Under the pieces are notes generated by a model, which saw only the letters and a list, made by a program, of their open reading frames with translations, had not been told where the DNA came from and did no database searches. The translations under genes and the position numbers were made by a program. Shown one piece after another: positions 58,451 through 64,000 of a DNA stretch of 64,000 bases (position 1 is the stretch's first letter; each line of letters opens with the position of its first letter). The DNA lies in the NCBI RefSeq assembly GCF_023065955.2, contig NW_026623078.1, forward strand, positions 9,558,199-9,622,198, written 5' to 3'. This DNA comes from Ursus arctos (lineage: Eukaryota > Chordata > Mammalia > Carnivora > Ursidae).

Positions 58451-58465
58451 AAAATGTAAATATAT

Positions 58466-61113
58466 CAATATTAGGCAGATAATTTACATGACATAAAACT
58501 TACATAAAGTTCATATTATTAATGTTGAAAATTACATTTTAATTACTGATGTAAGAGTTTTTAATATTATTTCAATGACGCAAACCATATTGCACTATAC
58601 TTTTATTCTCTAGTTCATTAGTAAGTTTATATCTGTCACCTAACCACAATTCTTTGCAGAGTCCTTGTTATATGAAAACATGTATGAAATCTTATTAAAG
58701 CAAGATTTCACTATGAGCCTATTTGAACTTTAAGCTTTGAAGATAAAGATCAGTTACCTGTTATTTAGTTATATTAATATGAAAAATTTTTAGGAAAAAC
58801 AGCTTGCAATTCATATAGAATGAAACTTAGCATTTTAAACACTGAAACTAAATTCAGCAAACATAAAGAGGAAAACTTATTTATATCTTCAAATATACTT
58901 TATCTTTGCCCAAGCACCCAAAATGTATTTTAAATGGGACAAAAAAAAAAAAAAGATCTCCTCTCTTTGCAACTTTTAGGATTCTATCTCATTCCAAAAA
59001 TAGTGTTAAACTTTTATGTTTTTAACATAGATTCCAACTACCAAAACCTATAACTTCTAGCAATTGAGCTATCTTGTATATGCCTTTATTATACAATCAT
59101 TCCTTTCCTCTTTGGCAGTTTTTGTTTAATCTGAGTCCATTGGAGAAGCTTTCCTTTTCTTTCAAAATCGTTGCTCCCCAAATCCAGTGCTTTATCTGAT
59201 TATCTTTAAAACAACCGTCCACATTTCCAAGTCTTCCCTGCCCTCAGCTCTGCATCACCTAGCTGGAAACTGCATGATTTTCAGGTCGCTGAGACTTTCC
59301 TAGGAAATAACAGTAACTGTCACAAGTGCCCAGCATCACTAAGACTTTGGCAAAATTATGGAATTTCCCTAACTTTAGTTCTGGAATTTAGTGCTGTGGT
59401 CTGTACTGATAAAAATACCTTTTGAAACAACAAAACAAGGTAGTCAGAAAGTACAGAGTTAAAGTTTATATGACATTTTGGGGTCACATGAGTCACAAAA
59501 CAACCTCTGTCAACAGTCTCTTTCCCAACATTGAGGAGTTAGTTTGTCATAAGTTCCCTCATGGCCGTAAGCCTCATGTACATAAAGAGAGCTCCAATTT
59601 CCCAGTTGAAATGCAGCTTTTACGCCAGGGCCCTCATATGCAACTTCACATTGATGAAAATTGTATCAACATTTTATCAGTATCCTTTAGGGTAATGTTC
59701 TGAAATAGTCCATGAAAGAAATTCTTCTTAAATATTTTTTCACAGAATTAAATAAATAGTTTCAACAGAATTTAAAGGCTCCATATCTTAAATTAGGAGG
59801 ACTGTCCTTTGAGGAATTCTTTTGAACTGTTTGCTATTCTGTCTTTATCTGTCTTATAACTTCATTCCATGTGCTAACTCTTGTCTCTGTATTCCACAAT
59901 TAACATTAGACTTTGCTCCATATAGATGTTCTCCTTTTAGGATATTTTATTTACCTTTTACAAATCTTATTTAATTTCTTTACTATTCCTTTTGTCTCAC
60001 CTCAACTAAGGAATTCTGTTCTCATAATTCAAGGTGGGAACACTGATGCGTTCATTTTTTCCCCTCTTCTAGTAGTAATTCATATTAACACATCACAAGA
60101 AAACTTCCATCTCCTAGCTACAATGTGGAGAAGGAAACTTGTGATAAGGTACTCCTAAGATTTTTTCAAATGGTGTAAAATCAATTATTAAAATGAGTTA
60201 GGCTTATCAATGTTCTGGAGAGTTCCTCATAAATATTGACCTCAAATGTTGTGGATTGCAAAAATTAGACCTTCTTATTTGTTGTTAGAAGGTAATGATA
60301 TCACTTTACTAAAATTTTTCCTTTAATAGATGATCTCAAGGAAGTTGCCAATGGCTAAGTTGACATGATTGTGTCACAAATCACCAATTATACCTTTAAA
60401 ATGGAAAGATTCTGCTTTATCATACTGTGCCCTTACATTTTGATCAAAATTCTTTAGCAATGCTCAATATCATCTTCCAAATTCTTTAAATCTTCTTATC
60501 AGTTTCCTGAACATAGAGGTGTGTGCGTGGGGGTGTGTGTGCATGTGTTCATGTGTGTATAATTCTGCTGAATATGTACTAATATGTGATCATTCTCCTT
60601 GTAGATTTACAGCAATAGATTTCATACTGCATATCTGTACTATTAAAATTATGTACGATTTCATCAGGCTCAAACTACCTGCCTGACCAAAAACCTAGTA
60701 AATTATAGGTCTTAGCCTAATTAACCTCATTTTTTCCTGGTACATAATAAAAGTTATTTTTGTTATCATTCAAAAAACTCAAAAGGATGCCATGAATAAT
60801 TTATTTGTGTACATTTATTTATTAACTAGTTATCTTAATGAGTAAAGTAAGGAAATCAAAAGAGTAGATATTAAGAAGAAACTCCCTAATTTTGAATATT
60901 ATATTTAATTGTGAAGATCAAAGAAAATTATAAACATTTATGCTTAAGTCAAAATGTCTTTATCTTCCTATTATTTTTATAACTGAGCAGACATTTCCAG
61001 ATAATATACAACAAACTAGAATTTTTCCTCCTCCATTCCCAGAATAGAATATTTTTCAGGATAATATCAATTTGTTTCCTATGAAAATTTTGGTTTAAGA
61101 CAAGTTAAATGTT

Positions 61114-61120
<7 letters not shown>
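58466..61120. other. Spacer, no recognised gene
   Basis: AT-rich DNA with poly(A) at 58941-58954 and a short GT-rich stretch at 60519-60558. The 93-codon frame at 59422-59703 has no recognisable domain. Confidence 0.55.

Positions 61121-61160
<40 letters not shown>
61121..61160. repeat. (AT)20 microsatellite
   Basis: Forty uninterrupted bases of alternating AT preceded by a short GT run. Self-complementary and prone to cruciform formation and slippage. Confidence 0.97.
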
Positions 61161-61162
<2 letters not shown>

Positions 61163-61244
61163 TATAAATTTCAATTTTATTAATTCTGTTATTCTGTGAA
61201 AGTATGAATTTAATTAATATTAGGATAGTTTTTGTTTGCCTAAC
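61161..61244. other. Short AT-rich spacer
   Basis: Nothing recognised. Confidence 0.5.
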
Positions 61245-63260
61245 TTCTTTTTTAAATTTTTTCAGTTTATTTTTTTTTTAATTTAAAAAATCCTAGTTAG
61301 TTAACATACCGTGCAGTGTTATTCCAATAGAATTCAATGATACATCAATTACATACAACAGCCAGTGCTCATCATAACAAGTGTCCTCCTTAATACCCAT
61401 CATCCATCTAGCCTATCCCCCACTCACCTCCCTCCATCAACCCTGAGTTTGTTCTCTATCTTTAAGAGTCTCATTATTTGTTTCCTTCTCTCTTCCCCCC
61501 CCCATGTACTCATCTGTTTTGTTGCTTAAATTCCATATCTGAGTGAAATCATATGGTATTTGTTTTTCTCTGACATATTTTGCTTATCACAATACATTCT
61601 AGCTCCATCCACATCATTACAAATGGCAAGATTTTATTACATTTGATGGTTGGGTAATTTTCCATTTCCACCTCACTTCTTCTTTTTCTATTTATCAATT
61701 GAACATTGGAACCCTCCATAATTTGTCTATTGTTAATAATACTGCTATAAAGATTGGGGTGCATGTACCCCCTTTGAATATTTTTGTATTCTTTGGGTAA
61801 ATACCTAGTAGTGCAATTGCTGGATCATAGGGTAGTTCTATTTTTCACTTTATGAGGAAACTCTATACTGTTCTCCAGAGTGACTGCACCAGTTTGCATT
61901 CCACCAACAATGCAAGAGGGTTCCCCTTTCTCCACATCCTTGCCAACAATTGTTTCTTGTGTTGTTAATTTTAGCTAATTTTGACCGGTGTGAAGTGGTA
62001 TCTCATCCTGGTTTTGATTTACATTTCCTTGATGATAAGTGGTGTCGAACATCTTTTCATGTGTCTTCTTTGGAAAAGTGTCCATTCATGTCTTCTGCCC
62101 ATTTCTTAACTGGATTATTTGTTTTTTATGTGTTGAGTTTGAAAAGTTCTTAATAGATTTTGGACTCTCCATAATTCAACATATTCTGTTGTATCAGAAA
62201 TGCCACTTTCAAGTATCTTCTTCCATTCCATAGATTGCCTTTTAGTTTTGCTGATTGTTTCCTTCACTGTGCAGAAGTTTTTATCTTGATGAAGTCCCAA
62301 TAGTTCATTTTTGCTTTTGTTTCCCTTACTACAGAAGATATATCTAGTAAGAAGTAGCTGCAGCTGAGGTCAAAGAGGTTTCTGCCTGTGTTCTTCTCTA
62401 GGATATTTACAGCTTCCTGTCTCACATTTAGGTCTTTCATCCATTCTGACTTTATTTTTGTGTATGGTATAAGAAAATGCCGTAATTTCATTCTTCTGTG
62501 TGTTGCTGCCCAGTTTGTCCAGAACCATTTGTTGAAGAGATTGTCTTTTTTCCATTGGATATTGTTTCCTGCTTTGTCAAAGATTAGTTGACCATAAAGT
62601 TGTGGGTCCATTTCTGGGTTTTCTATTCTGTTTCATTGATCTATGAGTCTGTTTTTGTGCCAGTACCATACTGTCTTGAGGACTATAGCTCTGTAATATA
62701 GCTTGAAGTCCAGAATCATGGTGTCTCCAGTTTTGCTTCTTTTTTAAGAGTTCTTTGGCTACTTGAGGTCCTTTGTGGTTCCATACAAATTTTAGGACTG
62801 TTTGTTCTAGCTCTGTGAAAAATGCTGGTGATATTTTGATAGGGATTGCATTAAATGTGTAGATTGCTTTGGGTAGTACAGACATTTTAATATTGTTTGT
62901 TCTTCTGATCCATGTCCATGGAATGCTTTTCCATTTCTTTGTGTCTTCAGTTTCTTTCATAAGTCTTCCACAGTTTTCAGAGTATGGTCTTCACCCCTTT
63001 GGTTAGGTTTATTCCTAGGTATCTTATGGGTTTTGGTGCAATTTTAAATGGTATCATTTCCTTGATTTCTCTTCCTGCTGCTTTATTATTGGTGTATAGA
63101 AATGCGACAGATTTCTGTATGTTGATTTTATATCCTGCAACTTTGCTGAATTCATGTATTAGTTCTAGCAAAATTTTGGTGGATTCTTTCAGGTTTTCTA
63201 AGTAGAATATCATGTCATCTGCAAATAATGAAAGTTTGACCAGTTCCTTGCTGATTTGGG

Positions 63261-63262
63261 TT

Positions 63263-63325
<63 letters not shown>

Positions 63326-63345
63326 CTTTCTTTCTTTCTTTCCTT
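63261..63345. repeat. (TTTC)n microsatellite from a SINE tail
   Basis: About 20 TTTC units with a TCTTTC interruption, continuing into poly(T) at 63347-63357. It is the expanded A-rich tail of the antisense SINE. Confidence 0.97.
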
Positions 63346-63523
63346 CTTTTTTTTTTTAAGAGAGAGACACAGCGAGAGAGGGAACACAAGCAGGGGGAGT
63401 GGGAGAGGGAGAAGCAGGTTTCCCACTGAGCAGGGAGCCGGATGCGGGGCTTGATCCCAGGATCCTGGGATCATGACCTGAGCCAAAGGCAGACGCTTAA
63501 GGACTGAGCCATCCTGGCCCCCC
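63268..63523 (-). mobile_element. Can-SINE nested in the antisense L1, expanded tail
   Basis: Reversed tail (CTTT)n, then AGAGAGAGACACAGCGAGAG, GGAACACAAGCAGGGGGAGT, ATCATGACCTGAGCCAAAGG and head rc ending CATCCTGGCCCCCC. TSD tgggtttcttt at 63257-63267 and tggatttcttt at 63524-63534 (one mismatch). Confidence 0.95.
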
Positions 63524-64000
63524 TGGATTTCTTTTACTTATTTTTGTTGTCTGATTGCTGAGATAAGACTTCCAGTACTATGCTAAATAGTAAGGGTGAG
63601 AGTGGACATCTTTGTTTTGTTCCTGACTGCAGAGGAAGTCTCAGTTTTTCTCCATTGAGGATGATACCAGTTGTGGGTCTTTCATATGTGCCTTTATGAT
63701 GCTGAGGTATGTTCCATCTATCCCTACTTTCTTGAGGGTTTTTTATCAAGATGGATGCTGTATTTTGTCAAATGCTTTTTCTGCATCTATTGAGAAGATC
63801 ATATGGTTTTTACCTTTTCTTTTATTAATGTGGTGTATCACATTGATTGATTTGCAAATATTGAGTCAGCCCTGCAGCCCAGCAATAAATCACACATGGT
63901 CCTGGTAAATAATTCTATTAATATACTGTTGGATTCATTTTGCTAGTATCTTGTCGAGATTTTTGCATTCATGTTCATCAAGTATATTGACCTGTAATTC

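Larger units (their letters stand above)
61245..64000 (-). mobile_element. L1 (3'UTR and ORF2), antisense, running off the window
   Basis: The plus-strand T-rich start at 61245-61290 is the reversed A tail. The 3'UTR occupies about 61290-61520. ORF2 follows upstream to 64000. The element must continue beyond the window, so its 5' state is unknown. A SINE with an expanded CTTT tail splits ORF2 at 63268-63523. Confidence 0.95.
61540..64000 (-). pseudogene. L1 ORF2 (RT and C-terminal domain), broken, partial
   Basis: Minus-strand blocks in order from the window edge: [20 protein letters not shown] near 63610-63660, the SINE break, [11 protein letters not shown] with intact F-A-D-D at 63214-63225, [18 protein letters not shown] near 63130, [20 protein letters not shown] near 62850, [18 protein letters not shown] near 62620, then FLIPYTKIKSEWMKDLNVRQ near 62450 and the C-terminal Cys-rich region near 61880-61950. 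Frameshifts separate the blocks and several stops occur, so no active protein is expected. Confidence 0.92.

Noticed and set aside
63212..63486. Phe/Ser/Leu- or Lys/Glu/Arg-repeat proteins
   Set aside because: Translation of the (TTTC)n tail and SINE body in both strands.
1..64000. CRISPR array, bacterial operon, phage or plasmid feature
   Set aside because: Tandem arrays are simple microsatellites without spacers, and all coding relics are L1 type. Composition and SINE content are mammalian.

Overview
The window looks like nuclear DNA of a carnivoran mammal, most likely a caniform and perhaps a bear. Fourteen tRNA-derived Can-SINE copies are present, with heads reading GCCTGGGTGGCTCAGT, CT-rich 3' halves and (AAATA)n/AATCTTT tails. 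Several carry the GCGTCTGCCTTCGGCTCAGGG head and TTCTTCCTCTCCCACTCCCC body that I associate from memory with ursids and related caniforms. Several kilobase-scale LINE-1 (L1) copies have carnivore-type 5'UTRs and 3' ends. The species-level call is an inference.

I see no host protein-coding exon, no RNA gene apart from SINE pol III relics, and nothing bacterial or viral that is intact. Almost every long reading frame is a fragment of an L1 ORF1 or ORF2, its antisense shadow, or a chance frame in AT-rich DNA. The segment is best read as intergenic or deep-intronic DNA built from layers of retrotransposons.

Layout. 1-1640: old L1 5' half, antisense. 3398-4368: two SINEs. 4586-7660: two abutting old L1 3' parts, sense. 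7726-14152: a near full-length young L1 ('L1-A') with a perfect 16-bp target-site duplication (TSD), two nested SINEs and broken ORFs. 14590-14931: old L1 tail and a GGAA microsatellite. 16312-16464: Tigger1-like terminus. 17144-18197: 5'-truncated L1. 18733-22488: antisense L1 with an intact 5' end but no 3' end. 24536-26400: MIR, antisense MLT1 LTR and another ancient repeat. 28830-29014: SINE. 31035-37525: second near full-length L1 ('L1-B') with 11-bp TSDs, a nested SINE and a deletion in the reverse transcriptase. 39735-39925: L1 tail. 41667-41990: hAT-like element. 43436-45625: old antisense L1 with one SINE nested in it and a second, truncated SINE at its end. 50001-53443: four SINEs, one holding a 66-bp-arm palindrome. 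55359-55930: candidate solo LTR. 56150-56660: unexplained GC-rich block. 58249-58450: SINE. 61245-64000: antisense L1 running off the window edge, with a nested SINE and a CTTT expansion.

No set of genes works together here. The functional logic is that of autonomous L1s, whose ORF1p and ORF2p machinery also mobilised the SINEs, and which were then hit by later SINEs, indels and stop codons. No new biological system is evident. The most notable structure is the foldback palindrome inside the SINE at 50595-50870.
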